NCBI GenBank assembly: GCA_001642005.1
Contig: LWCA01000475.1
Coordinates: 1 to 26,307 of the forward strand
Origin: Intoshia linei
Taxonomy: Eukaryota; Orthonectida; Rhopaluridae
Length of the DNA stretch: 26,307 nt
Direction: 5' to 3'
Shown here: positions 1 to 10,942 of the stretch, piece after piece
Position numbering within the stretch: position 1 is the first letter of the stretch
How the letters are laid out: each line of letters starts with the position of its first letter
The notes under the pieces: generated by a model
Database searches by the model: none
The model's input: the letters and a program-made list of their open reading frames with translations, nothing else
What the model was told of the DNA's origin: nothing
Made by a program: the position numbers and the translations under genes

Positions 1-262
1 TTTTCCATTTTCTCAGTTAACATTGATACTATTGATTTGAAATATGTATTTAACGTATGTAATATGTCATTAGGTTGTTTCGGCAAACCATAGGATAATT
101 TTTTAAATGCCTCCTTATAAATTCACTTTTAATTATTGCCGTCATTGAAAATCTATCCTTACACACTAACTCAGCTACCAATTCCTCCCTGGTTTTAATT
201 TGTTTTACAAATAAATTAATTGATGTTTTTTTCATTATTTTATTCGGTTGACATATTTGCAT
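1..262 (-). pseudogene. hAT-type transposase fragment with a frameshift, cut by the window edge
   Basis: From an ATG at 262 one frame runs to a stop near 50, with the stretch REELVAELVCKDRFSMTAII followed by KSEFIRR. Around position 90 similarity passes to another frame, which runs off the left edge and reads LPKQPNDILHTLNTYFKSIV. This order (REELVA.LV..D, then a KSEFIR-like segment, then an LPK.P..I segment) resembles, from memory, the N-terminal half of domesticated and degenerate hAT-superfamily transposases. I see the two frames and the broken continuity directly; the family assignment is by recollection. It is read as a dead fragment because the switch needs an indel and no intron signals fit. 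Many hAT-like non-autonomous elements in the same window are consistent with this. Confidence 0.45.
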
Positions 263-2013
263 TACTTTTTATATTGTGACGTTGTGAATGTCTACAAAGG
301 CCTGAGGTCGAAGATCCACTGCAACATATCATTTTTTTGCAAACCTTACACTTTGCTTTATCACCTTTACGTTCATAATTTAACCAAATGTTAGACATTT
401 GTTTCATCTTTATAAATGTATTATCGTTTTTGTAATCTGTATTATAATTTATAATACATTTTCATAGTACAGTAATATCTCGAAATAGTCACGTTCGATT
501 ACTTAAATTTTAGTTTATTTAGAAACAATTTTAAGTAGTGTCCAGATTTTATAAGTACTAAATAAGTACTTTTCGAAATGTCTTAGAAACAAAAAGAACA
601 ATAAAATTTGAATTGAAAGTTCTAACAATTTGAAATTTAAAAAGAATTAACAATTTAAAATATGAAATGTAAATGTTAATTTTATTGGTATTTATCATTG
701 CAAATTATTTTTTACAAATTTAACTATAATTTTCCAAATGTTTGTAAAAATCAATAAACTCTCAAATGGAATTTGTAAAATTCGACTCCCCTTACTTTCG
801 TAAATAAACTGAAACAAATACATAAATATACAGACATGATTTTTAACAATTTTACTGTATATAAGTAAGGATTTACCGTTATAAATTTTTATGGATTGAC
901 AACCCTAATTTTAACAGAATCGTAAAATGATTTAATTTCACTAAAATTTAGTTTCAACTTTATCAAATCTAACGGAAAAAATTTGAATTTCACCAATAAT
1001 TATGGAAAAATAAATTTTTATCGAATCTTAAGAAAATTTTTTAAATCTAATAAAAATTTGCGGGAAGATAAACTATTGACATTAACTTTTAATTGACCTT
1101 TAACGAAAAAACTTAAAAAATTAAATCAATTTTTGCAAAATCTTGATCTACGAAAAATGTAATTTTCACAAAATCAAGAAAAGAAATAAGTGTATATGTG
1201 ATTATTGTTATAAATTAATAAATTAAATGTCACCAATGATTAAATCCATTTTTCTGTATATTTAGTAAAAAATCTACTTTTACAAAAAATTACCCTATAA
1301 AAGTGATTTTTACCAAATAAACAGGTTTACCATGTAACAAGAAAAAATAAAATTTTACCAATTCTGAAAAATTAATTTTTTATCAAATTTAAGGAATTTA
1401 CTTTTATGCCAAAAATAAAATCCATTTACACCGAATCTTAATTAAAAAATAAAAGGTCATGAAAATTAAGGAAAAAGTTAAGTTCAAGTAAAATAAATTC
1501 AATTTTTAACAAGATTTATGGAAATAATGCAATTTTTTCCAAATCTATAAGTTAAAAGTTACTTTTTAACTTAGTTTCTTAGTTTTTTAAATTTTACCAA
1601 TGTTGAAAAATTGAAAAAAACATTTTAATTAATTAACTTAAAATTAAGAGAATAATACAATTTTTACGATAATATTTCATATTATGTATCCTTTATTTTT
1701 AAGAAAACGATAAAAACGAACAACCACAATTGAATTCGCAAAGTGGAAATAAAGCTCAAAATGAATATGGAATATATGATCAAACTGAAGTAATACCCTC
1801 AAAAACCGTAATTTTTCGTAATAATAAATTGATTCATTTTTAAGATGGAACAAAGAAAATGAATAATAGTTGCAATTTCGTAAAATTTCAAGTTTTTAAT
1901 GATTCAATAAATATAAATAAATACGAAAAATTTAAACCAATGCACTGCAGTGTCTAGTAGAATATAGTCTACTGACCTTCTTTTATACTTGCAGAATTTA
2001 TGAATTTAATCCA
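263..2013. other. gene-free AT-rich intergenic stretch
   Basis: No open reading frame of convincing composition, no RNA gene and no intact mobile element is visible. The part from about 900 to 1680 is repetitive and is listed separately. Confidence 0.6.
900..1680. repeat. degenerate AT-rich repeat tract
   Basis: Variants of a short phrase recur every few tens of bases: a run such as TTTTACCAA or TTTATCGAATCTTAA, then an A-rich block with GGAAAAA or GAAAAATT. The same phrase makes up the interior of the hAT-like family elements at 2014, 4055 and 11709. I infer an old expansion from such an element, or simple AT-rich slippage. Unit borders are too eroded to give a period. Confidence 0.35.
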
Positions 2014-2354
2014 TTGTGATTCCAGATTGGGGTCCTTGGACCCCTTGGTGGTCCAAAACTATATACTCGGTTCCGTAATATTCAAATAAAATATAAAAAA
2101 ATTTATTCACTTTTAACCCACCATTAATAAAAAGTACAATTTCAATCCCTAGGGAACTCCAAACTTCAAAATAAAAAATCCCTTTTTTCAATATTTCTTT
2201 GAAAAGTACGATTTTATTACCAAATATAAGAAAAAACTTTTAATTTGTTGATAAAATTTAAATTTTTTATATCATGTTTTCTTTGGGTCAAAAAAAATAA
2301 ATGTTTTGAAATTTTTACCTTGGGGAAGTACACTATTTGAATCGGTAACCACTG
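2014..2354. mobile_element. hAT-like non-autonomous element, family A copy 1 (shortened)
   Basis: The left end reads GTGATTCCAGATTGGGG and the right end closes with CGGTAACCACTG, imperfect inverted termini of the CAGTGGTTCC type. The interior shares phrases with the other family A copies (CACCATTAATAAA, AAAAAATCCC, ACACTATTTGAATCGG). No matching 8 bp target-site duplication was found, so the left boundary is uncertain. Confidence 0.5.
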
Positions 2355-2538
2355 CTCTAAGATAACAAATTTTGTTGAATTTAAAAATTTAATATAAAGA
2401 TATTAAAAAATTTACATTTTTATCAACAATTCCGATTTAACTTTAGTCTAAAGCCAAATCTTCATTACCTCTTCTTTCTCTTCATCTAAAAATTATAATT
2501 AAAAATGGTAAATTTTATAAAACCAAGTTATACATGTA

Positions 2539-3558
2539 TTAGTAATTATTATTACCAGTTAATTTATCAAATGTAATACATTTATACATTTTTTCGTGTT
2601 GCTTAAAAATGCCTTGTTGTCTAAACTCCATATTTGCAAGATTTTTGATGAGTTCTCTATCATCTTTTTCGGTAACATACCTATTCATATCGAATTTACA
2701 AGTATTCTTTTGATAATTTGTAAACGTTTTAAAGGCATTACTATGTTCATCATACGATTCAACTACGTTCATATCACTACTAGATTGATTAACTGGTTTA
2801 ATGATATCGTTTGGTATTAAATCATCATGGCATAGGCTCCATGCAGAATCATTATAGTTGTTGTTATGATTGGCAAAAGAGTTGACCAATATTTCCGAAT
2901 GAATATTAAGACTTTTATCAATATCATTATTATTAAGTTTTTTATAAGTTTGTTTTGTTTCAATATGAGGAAGAAATCCGTTCGTTTTTACTGTACCATT
3001 TGAAATACCATTTTCATTATATGATTGAGAAGAAGTGGAACAATCAGAATTGAAATCTAGAAAATTATTTTCAACCAATCCAAACCTGTAGAGTTCATAA
3101 TTTGGGATAGTTGGAAATGGAAAACTATCATTGAAATACCAAACCATTGATCCTTTAAAATTTTTCAAATTGGGTTTAAATTTGTTGAAGGACTTATTCA
3201 ATGTCAAATAATGCCGTATAGCACTATTCATTCTTTGATAATTACCATTTTGTTCATTTTCATACGGATAATATTTTGCAATCCATTCATGAATGCTTCG
3301 AAGCTGAAGACCTTTTACTTTTTCATTATCAAGATCGTACAACTGACCGGAAATTAAAATACTCATGAAAATTAATTGATTTATACTCATTTTTCTCTTT
3401 CCGCAATCTTCCATCTTGCGCAATGTGACATTACCATTCATTTTGAAATTTTTACATGATGTTTTTAGCAATCTTCTCAAATGGTAGTTACTGCAATTTA
3501 TTATATCTTTCACAGATAATTCGTCATATGGGTGCTTTTGATACATTTGTATTTTCAT
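2539..3558 (-). CDS. divergent forkhead (FOX) transcription factor
   Basis: Uninterrupted 339-residue frame. Residues about 59-143 align by eye with a forkhead winged-helix domain: helix 1 region INQLIFMSILISG, helix 2 region LRSIHEWIAKYYPY, recognition helix NSAIRHYLTLNKSF (family consensus NSIRHNLSLNxxF) and wing segment KGSMVWYFN (consensus KGxxWxL). The DNA-reading Asn-Ser-x-x-Arg-His core is kept, with one extra Ala between Ser and Ile and Tyr in place of the usual Asn after His. The C-terminal 190 residues are Asn/Ser-rich without recognisable motifs, as is common for activation regions. The first Met of the frame is used; there is no intron. It should be a nuclear sequence-specific DNA-binding protein. 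I cannot assign a FOX class. The downstream neighbour is repeat DNA; the nearest gene is TAF5, over 3 kb away. Confidence 0.75.
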   Translation of the reverse strand: MKIQMYQKHPYDELSVKDIINCSNYHLRRLLKTSCKNFKMNGNVTLRKMEDCGKRKMSINQLIFMSILISGQLYDLDNEKVKGLQLRSIHEWIAKYYPYENEQNGNYQRMNSAIRHYLTLNKSFNKFKPNLKNFKGSMVWYFNDSFPFPTIPNYELYRFGLVENNFLDFNSDCSTSSQSYNENGISNGTVKTNGFLPHIETKQTYKKLNNNDIDKSLNIHSEILVNSFANHNNNYNDSAWSLCHDDLIPNDIIKPVNQSSSDMNVVESYDEHSNAFKTFTNYQKNTCKFDMNRYVTEKDDRELIKNLANMEFRQQGIFKQHEKMYKCITFDKLTGNNNY

Positions 3559-4054
3559 TTTAATGAATGGGTATTACGAGAATTACGAAATTAATTAAAA
3601 TTTAAAAATTACTGTAAAATGCGTAGTTCCTTCAAATCAATCTTTTAATTTAAAATTAACATAAATTAATTATAAATGGTATGAAATACGAAAACATTCA
3701 TTTATTTATCAACAAGTTCCTTTATAACGTTAATTACATTAAAAAATTGTTTTTAAACTAGGACAATGGCGGTCTACAGTGTAATCACATTGTACGCGGC
3801 TATCATTACATCACTTGTGCACAACTTTGTCTTGCCAAGAATTAACAAAAGCGTTCATTAAAATTGTTTATTTTAAAAATGGAATGGCGTAGGTTACATG
3901 AACACATTTTAATTTCAATAGGCTAACAGGATTTTTTAATTAAATTCAAAATATTAAAAGTATAATCATATCATATGAAATCATAATAACAAATTAATAA
4001 ATGTATTATAATTTATAAATTATATGAATGTCAAATTAATTTGTAAAATGTGTA
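3559..4054. other. upstream region of the forkhead gene
   Basis: It contains no coding sequence and no repeat I can name. The promoter of the minus-strand forkhead gene must lie here, but no convincing core element stands out in the uniform AT-rich background. Confidence 0.4.
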
Positions 4055-4500
4055 TTCCGCTACATTATTATTTCAAAAATGTCACTTTTATCCCACTATT
4101 AATAAAATTTAATAAAAAATTGACTTTTATCAATGTTTTTTTCAAAAATCCGATTTTACGAAACCTAATGAAAAAAATTCACTTAATCAAACCACAAAAT
4201 AAAAAATCCAATATAACCAAAATATCCTCTTTTTCCAATGTTATTTTGAAAAATTCATTTTACTAAATCTTATTAGCAACAACTCCCTAATCCAAAAACA
4301 AAATAAAATTCCAACATTATCAACGCTTAAGCCTTAAGCGAATAGTCTTTTTCAATATTATTTTGAAAAACACGATTTTACTAAATCCTATGATCAAAAA
4401 CTTTAATTTTTCATCAATGTTTTATATTTCCCTTGAGGTCCAAATAAATAAATATTCTAAAATGAGGCAATTTTGTCAATTTGACGATGTGTAGTTTTTA
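4055..4500 (+). mobile_element. hAT-like family A copy 2, both ends missing
   Basis: The interior matches family A: CCGCTACATTATTATTT also occurs, reverse-complemented, in the copy at 20755, and the blocks CAAATCTTATTAGCAACAAC-like, AAAAACACGATTTTA and GAGGTCCAAATAAATAAATA recur in the copy at 11709. The terminal CAGTG repeats are not present. A 17 bp near-palindrome, CGCTTAAG-C-CTTAAGCG, lies at about 4325-4341. Open frames here are repeat shadows. Confidence 0.5.
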
Positions 4501-5402
4501 ATATTTTAGATTTTAAAAGTACACACATAGGTGGAGTTTCAATGGTCAATGGGTTAAGAATGTTGTGTTGTAGTCGGCGCGCTAATTTAAATGTTTATCT
4601 GAAATACAATTTCTTAATTCTAAATTTTTTTGCTGACGCAAGTCCTCCTGTTTAAGAGTCATGTAATATAAAATAAAAACTTAAGTCATTAGATTAAAAA
4701 TGTATCAACAGTAAACTGTAATGTTTTATTTGAAGATTAAATCACATAAGATTTTTATATAATACAAGGTAGGGTTTATATAAATTTAATCATTGAATCC
4801 AGTAATCATCACAATGTTTCGGTGAGTATATGTCAAGGAATTCATATTAACTCCTTTAGTAGAAGCTTTGTGAATTAAATGCGTTGAAGTTGAATTACTA
4901 AAAAAATTAATTAAAATTAAACATTAAAATTGATTACTATTCATTAAACTTCATTTTTGTAATTTCATTAATAGACCAAGTATGAATACAATCATCTGAT
5001 GAACCTAAAATTCAAATTAAATAATAACTGATTATTAGCATTATTAATAAAACTAATAAAATTAATGGACATGATTTCAATTCAATCAATTTTTAAATAC
5101 GTGTATTTTTCTCTAATACGGATCGAGTTTCATTTATTATTACATTATGAAATCGCTAATATTGGTAAAAATTCATGTCTTGCATAATATTAGAAACATC
5201 AATTTGTTTTCTAAAATTGTAATTGTCTCATTTCATATTTGTGGAAGGATACTATTTTTATTAATTATATGAAAAAAGACACTTTTCAATTAGCATATAT
5301 TTTCCAAATTTTAATTAAAATCATCTTGAATAACAAACTATAATAAGAGAATTCAGTTAAGTAACATAAAATGTGTAGCTCATTCCAAAGATTTTATAGT
5401 AT
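4501..5402. other. gene-free AT-rich stretch
   Basis: Nothing codes convincingly. A short ATGTTTCG followed by GTGAGTAT near 4813 on the plus strand looks like a first exon with a good donor, but no continuing exon could be found. Confidence 0.5.
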
Positions 5403-5673
5403 AAACTAGCTTGATTGTTATGTACTACGTACAAACAACACCTAGCTCTGTCGAGGACACATTTTTATTATACTAAAAAAATAAATTCATGTTGAAAATC
5501 TAACTTAAAAATCTTACTATTAACTATTATCAATCCTTTAAAGGAGTGGTTCCCAAATTTTATGTTTGTTAACATTGCATAAAGAACTTTAAAAACAATT
5601 ATCCCATTTTTTTAATTTATTAGACAGAATGTGTCTATAATATTAAAAATAAAGTAAAAACAGTCCAAGCCTA
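5403..5673 (+). repeat. interspersed repeat, copy 1 (inverted partner at 25443-25768)
   Basis: This block matches the reverse complement of 25443-25768 over most of its length: TATGTACTACGTACAAAC, CACCTAGCTCTG, AAATAAATTCATGTTGAAAA, CTATTATCAATCCTTTAAA, TTAATTTATTAGACAGAATG and AAAAATAAAGTAAAAAC occur in the same order in both. This copy has lost about 45 bases that the other keeps, after the TTCCCAAATTT phrase. It contains GTGGTTCCCAAATTTT at 5547, hAT-like in look but inside the shared sequence. The class is unknown. Confidence 0.7.
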
Positions 5674-5989
5674 AAAATTGTCATAAATAGCATAAATTCC
5701 ATAAAAAATAAAATTATATAAACCTATTGTCATTTTCAATATGATAATATATATTCAGCACCAATTTAATAAATACTTAAAAATACCAATTATGTATCAA
5801 TAATTAACCGAATCTTCACTTTATAAACATTTCAGTCGAATTTTACCAATATTGCAAAGGATTGTAATATAAAAATGACATAAGCAAAATTTTTTTAATT
5901 TCGTTGTTTAAATTTTTATTTTAATTTGAATGTTTTAACAAAAATGTTTTGAAAATTAAAATTAAAAATTGCGTAGCAATGAAAAAAAT

Positions 5990-6716
5990 CCGAAAGAATG
6001 AATTATGTATATTTTCACCAATATGTTTTTATTGGAAATGTGTAGATGTACAATGCACATTTTTTTTGAAATTGTAGGATCAATATTTACATTTTCAATT
6101 TTAATCGTAATATTTGAAAAATATTGGTTAAATAATATATTAAAAATTATTTTTCACCGGGAATACGTAGATTTCTGGGGTTGAAATTTGGCATTTATAT
6201 CAACTGGAATAAGCTCTATCAAATTAACCTTTTTTCAATTTTTGGACCGTTAATTATTTAATATTTTTTGTTTTAATAAAATATTCCGGAAAAAGAATAA
6301 CTGACTCTGATATAATGATGAATAACTGACTGATTGACTCTTTTGACCGTGAAGTCGTCACTTATTCGGATTGAAATTTTTTATGTGTGTTAACATGATA
6401 CAACTATACCACCTGTAAATTTTTTGAAATTCTAGGGCTGTTTTCATTAAAAAAAAGAAAGGTAATTCGTAGTTTTGGCCCTGAAGATATAATTTTTTTA
6501 AATTCTCCAACTCGTTTGATTTTCAAAAAAAGGTAAAACAGGGGTTTTTGACCCCTAAGATGTGAAATTGGGAGGTTGAAATTTATCTTATTATACGTCC
6601 CGAAAAAAACTATAATTGAAATGCGGTCTTTAAAAAATTCTAAGAGTGGTAGTTATTTCAATAAACTTGAACACACAGACACAAACAAAAATCGCGTAGC
6701 CTTATATAAGTTAGAA
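5990..6716 (+). mobile_element. unclassified transposon relic with a second copy near 17090-17370
   Basis: This segment has a different texture from its surroundings: a CTGACTGATTGACTC run at about 6331, phrases such as GGTTGAAATTTGGCA and GACCCCTAAGATGTGAAA, and an ACACACAGACACAAAC tract before ATCGCGTAG at about 6670-6702. The phrase GGCTGTTTTCATT followed by a long A run and GGTAAT occurs again, inverted, at about 17290-17355. No coding potential or termini are visible. It lies just downstream of the last recognised TAF5 exon on the minus strand. Confidence 0.4.
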
Positions 6717-9700
6717 TTATATATTGAAGTAAAACTTACAACTGGTCAATATATTTGAGTTTCTATCAAATGAAAGGCCACAAATCAGACTTGAATGAGA
6801 TTTTAATATCGCAGCAATAACTGGACTAGAAAGATTCCACAAATAAATAGAACCATCAAATGCACCAACTACAACGTATATCCCATTTAAACTGAATGAT
6901 AGTATTGTCGGGATAATCTAAAAGAAAAATTAATTAAATTTACATTTATAATATATTTTAGGGATATAAGCTTTTGGAATTATTTACCAAAAATAAAAAT
7001 CATTCATTTTAGCTCATTATACTTTACAACTTGATAACCCTGTTATATAATCAAAGACTTTAATAAAATTACGCTTCCAAAATTGTAGACACGTGTGCAT
7101 ATGCCGTCTAAAACATCCCATAATCTCAATGATCCATCTGTACTGACTGTTCCAACATAATTTCCATTTGGATGGATTTTGACACGCTAAATTGTACAAT
7201 ACAATATGCTCAAAATTAAACTTTAATACAGTCAGACTTGTGGATAGTGAACATTTGGTTCAGATTTTTTTTAATGTTCACTATAAAAAAATAATAAACA
7301 AAATGAAAATGACAGTGAAATGAAACATTATTAATCATGAATCTAAGTTTATTTTCTATATAAGTCAAGTTAGTATAGTAATATCAGTGAAGTTCACTAT
7401 CTAAAGGGTTCACTATCAACAAGTCTATTAAAAAAATCAAAATAACTAATTCATACATTCACAGTGAATGTATTAAATCAGGGTGGCCGAAACACATGAC
7501 GAGTGAGAGTCAAAAAATAAATTTTACAAATTTCACAAGGATAGATAATATAGACTTTTTATTGATCTGATAAAATATGTAGTAAACAATTAATAATGTA
7601 CTGTAAACAATACCTGAAAAACACGTTCCATTTTTGGAACATTGACGGGTTAAAGGTTAATTAATAGTTCATCAAGTTTATCACCTCGCAAAAATAGAGT
7701 ACTCCATGTCTTTTGACCATCATTCGTTTCACCCAAATGTAATGATTCATTAAAAATTGTCATTATTATTAATTTTTTTGAGGGTCCACAGGTTTTATGT
7801 ATTATCATCTTAGGGGTTCATAGCCAAAAAGGGTTGAGAATGGCTGCGCTAGTGCGCCAAAATTTTTAAATTGCTTCCAAGTTCGATTCAATATAAAAAA
7901 GGTTGAGAAACACTGATTTAACTAAACAGTTACGGCTCAGAAGAAATATAGGTTAAAACAATGATGAACCGAGATTTATTTCGAAAAAAATTTCAATTTA
8001 AACAGCAACGGCGAATATTCAGTTGAACGACATAATCATCTATTTTGTTAATTAATCATAATATTTATTTTTTTAACAATATTTTGGTTAAAAAAACAAC
8101 TTCCCTTAAAAACCCTACATTATATTTAACATGAATAAAGAAACCCACTAAAATTTCGTGAAAAAATAAATATGATAAATTAGTAAAATGGAAAATAAAT
8201 CATTTTAGAGTCTAAGGCAGTGATTCCCAACGTGGGGCTTGTGAAAATTTTAGAAAACAAAATAATTGATTAGTTATCAATGATTTATATTGTTACAAAT
8301 TCATTGATAATCTCAATTTTTATTAAAATTTAGATGTATTTTTACATGCATTTTTAATTACAATAATGATCAGTGATCATTTACCACATCACATTTATAT
8401 CAGAAATTTATCACAATTACTTTAAAGTTATAACTTATAACTACCATTCAAACACAGTGGTAAACTTTACAAAGTAAAGCTACAGCAATGATAATTTTTG
8501 AACAAGATAAACTAAACTTTGGTAAATTCGCATATTTTTGATGGACTAAAAAAATTTACAACAAACTCAAAAATCACCAATTAATTGGATTTATTATATG
8601 TTATATTTAGGTATGTTAAATTTTAATTTATTTTTTTACCCCAGTTTGTTGCGCAGTAATGTATAAACATAAATTCTGTTAAACACCATATGGAAATATT
8701 TGTTACAACTTATAGTGGGGCATAGAAATTTCGTAAAGATAAAAGTGGGCATGAAACTTAAAAGATTGGAAAACACTGGTATAAGGTGTATCGCTCAAAT
8801 GTATGTCACTCCAGACTCTGGACGTCTTCATGGATTATTGCAAAGCTTTGTATGTATAAATTTAGACAAAAAAAGATATTACTATTGAACTACACATTTT
8901 CCAATTATTATTGTTTAACCAACACTGTTTTAATTGTCATTGAAGAGTGAAATTTTTTTAAATTGGGTTTTAGTGTTTTTTATGCAATTTTTTCCTTTGA
9001 AAATGCGCACTTATTTAGTTTGTGCAACTATAAATGAAACCTCTCTTTAAAATTTGGTTAAAAGATGAATGACGTACATTTAGATAAATGAAATAAAAAA
9101 ATTACTTCAACATTTCCAAAATGTCCGACAAACATACGAACGGGTGATTTTTTCTGTGTAATCCATAAATGAGCCATATTGCTGGAACAAGTAGCAAAAT
9201 AAACACCTTCTAACCCATAATCAATATCCAAGATTGAACCATACTTGGAAATATAAACAGAAATGCAATGCATGACATCCAAGCTCCACAAACGAACTGT
9301 TCCATCCATGGATGATGAAATAAGCAAATTCCTAAACATACAAGTAGCTATACCAGTAACTCTGTCAGAATGTCCAATAAACTTTTCATGAGATTGTCCA
9401 TTATTCAAATGTCTTTTAATTTTGTCATAAATATTAATATTATCAGTAGGATCAACTTGATTTAACTGAAACATTGGTTTCATAGTTTTAATATTTGCTT
9501 CTCCAACAGTCCAAGCATGTATATTTCCATTCAACAAGCCACACAATATCAAAGAAAAATCGTCGCTGAAAACGGTAATTGTAATAACATGTCCACCATT
9601 CATGATAGTATACATGGCTGTATATGGAGAATACTCGTTATATCGTTTTTCTTTGTTGAGAGCAAGTTTTTCTTGATAAATTTTAAACAGTTGAGAATTT

Positions 9701-10452
9701 TCAGGTCTCGGGATTCTGGAAATATCTGGATTAATACAATCGTCTTCTAGTTTTTTCTTCTTTCGAAACGGTTCCAAAAACATTGGTTTCTTCAAGACAT
9801 TTTCTACGCCATACTTTATGGGCATTACATTAACTTGACTTTGTTCGATATAAGGATTCGAGGAAGTGTAAATTTTTAAATCTTTAAAGTCAGTATAAGT
9901 CATTACATTAAAATGATTTTGAATAATATTGAAAATTAGTCGACAATTTATAGATAAAAAACTTGCAAAATTTTGAAAAGTTTTTTTGTTTATGTAAAGA
10001 TTGTATTTATTGTTCCTAAGCCTGCTATATATTTGAGATTCGTTCAATATTTGAGGGTTTAGAATGCATCTGAGTTTTGTTAAATACATTTTGTAGTAAA
10101 ATTCTTGATATCCTTCATTTTCTCTAAAGAATGCATTTGCTGCATTGATCAAGTTTTTTTCTATACATTCTATAAACATGTTTGCAAAAATTGGGAATGT
10201 AAATTGCACTAATTCAAACTTTTCAATGTCCAGGGATTCTCTTATATATAAATACATTACTTTGTATTCTTTGTTGTAAACGTGATTCGTTGGATTGCTG
10301 TTTAATATTTTTGAGGGAGTGGCAGGTTCCATTGATTGCAGTGCTATATTCTTTTGTTGGCATTCTTTCACCATGGCCATTTCAGCTTCTCTCAAGTTAT
10401 TTGCTCTCAAAAATTGCAAAACGCTATTGTAAGCGTTCATTTGATTGTTCAT
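6717..10452 (-). CDS. TAF5: TAF5, TFIID/SAGA subunit with LisH, TAF5-NTD2 and WD40 domains
   Basis: TAF5 is a scaffold of the TFIID (and in many animals SAGA) lobes in the nucleus. I place three exons on the minus strand: 9106-10452, 7073-7186 and 6717-6917, all phase 0, about 553 residues. Residues 8-35 form a LisH motif (VLQFLRANNLREAEMAM). Residues about 62-190 match TAF5 NTD2 (YIRESLDIEKFELVQFTFPI, then AANAFFRENEGYQEFYY). WD repeats follow from about 287, for example SSSMDGTVRLWSL, KIHPNGNYVGTVSTDG with LRLWDV, and GAFDGSIYLWNL. The sixth repeat is incomplete: after ILTSC the genomic frame reaches a stop at 6717, and a strong GTAAGT donor at 6739-6734 suggests a further exon, or one lost to the repeat that follows. 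Introns are 1919 and 155 nt; the first is full of transposon pieces. It shares a 490 bp upstream region with divergent MED31. Confidence 0.88.
7229..7430. mobile_element. pogo/Tigger-like MITE in TAF5 intron 1
   Basis: The left end reads CAGTCAGACTTGTGGATAGT and the right end, reverse-complemented, reads TAATAGACTTGTTGATAGT; both continue with GAAC. GTTCACTAT phrases recur inside both arms. Length near 200 bp without a reading frame, together with flanking TA, fits a non-autonomous Tc1/mariner-superfamily element; terminal CAGT with GTTCAC-rich arms is typical of the pogo/Tigger group. Confidence 0.55.
7479..7915. mobile_element. degenerate hAT-type termini in TAF5 intron 1
   Basis: A left-end-like CAGGGTGGCCGAAAC starts at 7479. 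Two right-end-like sequences follow: GGGTTGAGAATGGCTG ending near 7846 and GGTTGAGAAACACTG ending at 7915. These are standard hAT terminal phrases, but none pair cleanly and no target-site duplication was found, so this is a mosaic of broken insertions. Confidence 0.4.
8218..8778. mobile_element. hAT-like non-autonomous element (family D) in TAF5 intron 1
   Basis: The left terminus CAGTGATTCCCAACGTGGGG faces a right terminus ending GATTGGAAAACACTG. Flanking octamers are GTCTAAGG (8210-8217) and GTATAAGG (8779-8786), a 7 of 8 match that fits a hAT target-site duplication. The 561 bp interior is AT-rich and codes for nothing; the small open frame across its right end is incidental. Confidence 0.75.
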
Positions 10453-10942
10453 TTTTGATTTATCAGGTTTTATTTAATACATTTTATTTTCATTTAATTT
10501 CAATACTGTATTTTATGATAAACTGGTCAATTTTTAAAATTGTAAAATCGGATTCGAATTATTTCAAGTCATTAAAAATAAAAGTCAGTTATTGTTATCT
10601 CGTTTCTCATGAGATAACTTTTGTTGGTTAACATTTGTACTCATTGTTAATCAATATTCACTTGTAATTTTATTACAATTCATTAATAGCTTATGCTGTC
10701 ACTTTGATGTGTATTGTTCAAATAATCGCACATTTAATTAGATAAATATTAAATCAACAAAATAAATTTTAAATCACCTACAATCATTGTATTGTAGTTA
10801 CTACAATGTAGGTAAAACGTCTTGAATATAAAACTTATTAAAATAAAGTACATAATAACGTGTACGTAATTAAACATCGATAAATTTAAAACATGTAAAT
10901 AAAGTTAAATTTGATATAAAACTTGAATTTTATAAATTTAAA
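10453..10942. promoter_or_regulatory. bidirectional promoter region between TAF5 and MED31
   Basis: The two start codons are 490 bp apart and point away from each other, so both promoters must sit here. Two perfect inverted repeats are visible: GTTATCTC/GAGATAAC at 10594-10601 and 10611-10618, and a nested pair with outer arms ACCTACA (10776-10782)/TGTAGGT (10807-10813) and inner arms ATTGTAG (10791-10797)/CTACAAT (10801-10807) around a 3-base loop. No mobile-element termini were found. Shared regulation is inferred from geometry only. Confidence 0.55.

Noticed and set aside
4325-4341. 17 bp palindrome CGCTTAAG-C-CTTAAGCG
   Set aside because: It lies inside a decayed family A element where other copies have a non-palindromic sequence; probably accidental.
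4813-4830. ATGTTTCG followed by a GTGAGTAT donor on the plus strand, downstream of an AT-rich TATATAA
   Set aside because: No downstream acceptor keeps an open frame of any length, so it cannot be supported as a first exon.
8700-8888. Plus-strand frame within TAF5 intron 1
   Set aside because: It straddles the right border of the hAT-like element at 8778, so it is not a conserved gene.
9517-9750. Open frame on the plus strand opposite TAF5
   Set aside because: Antisense shadow of the conserved TAF5 exon; composition follows the complementary codons.
10290-10631. 113-residue hydrophobic plus-strand frame overlapping the TAF5 start
   Set aside because: Its first half is the complement of the LisH exon and its second half runs through the promoter region; no transmembrane family or start context supports it.
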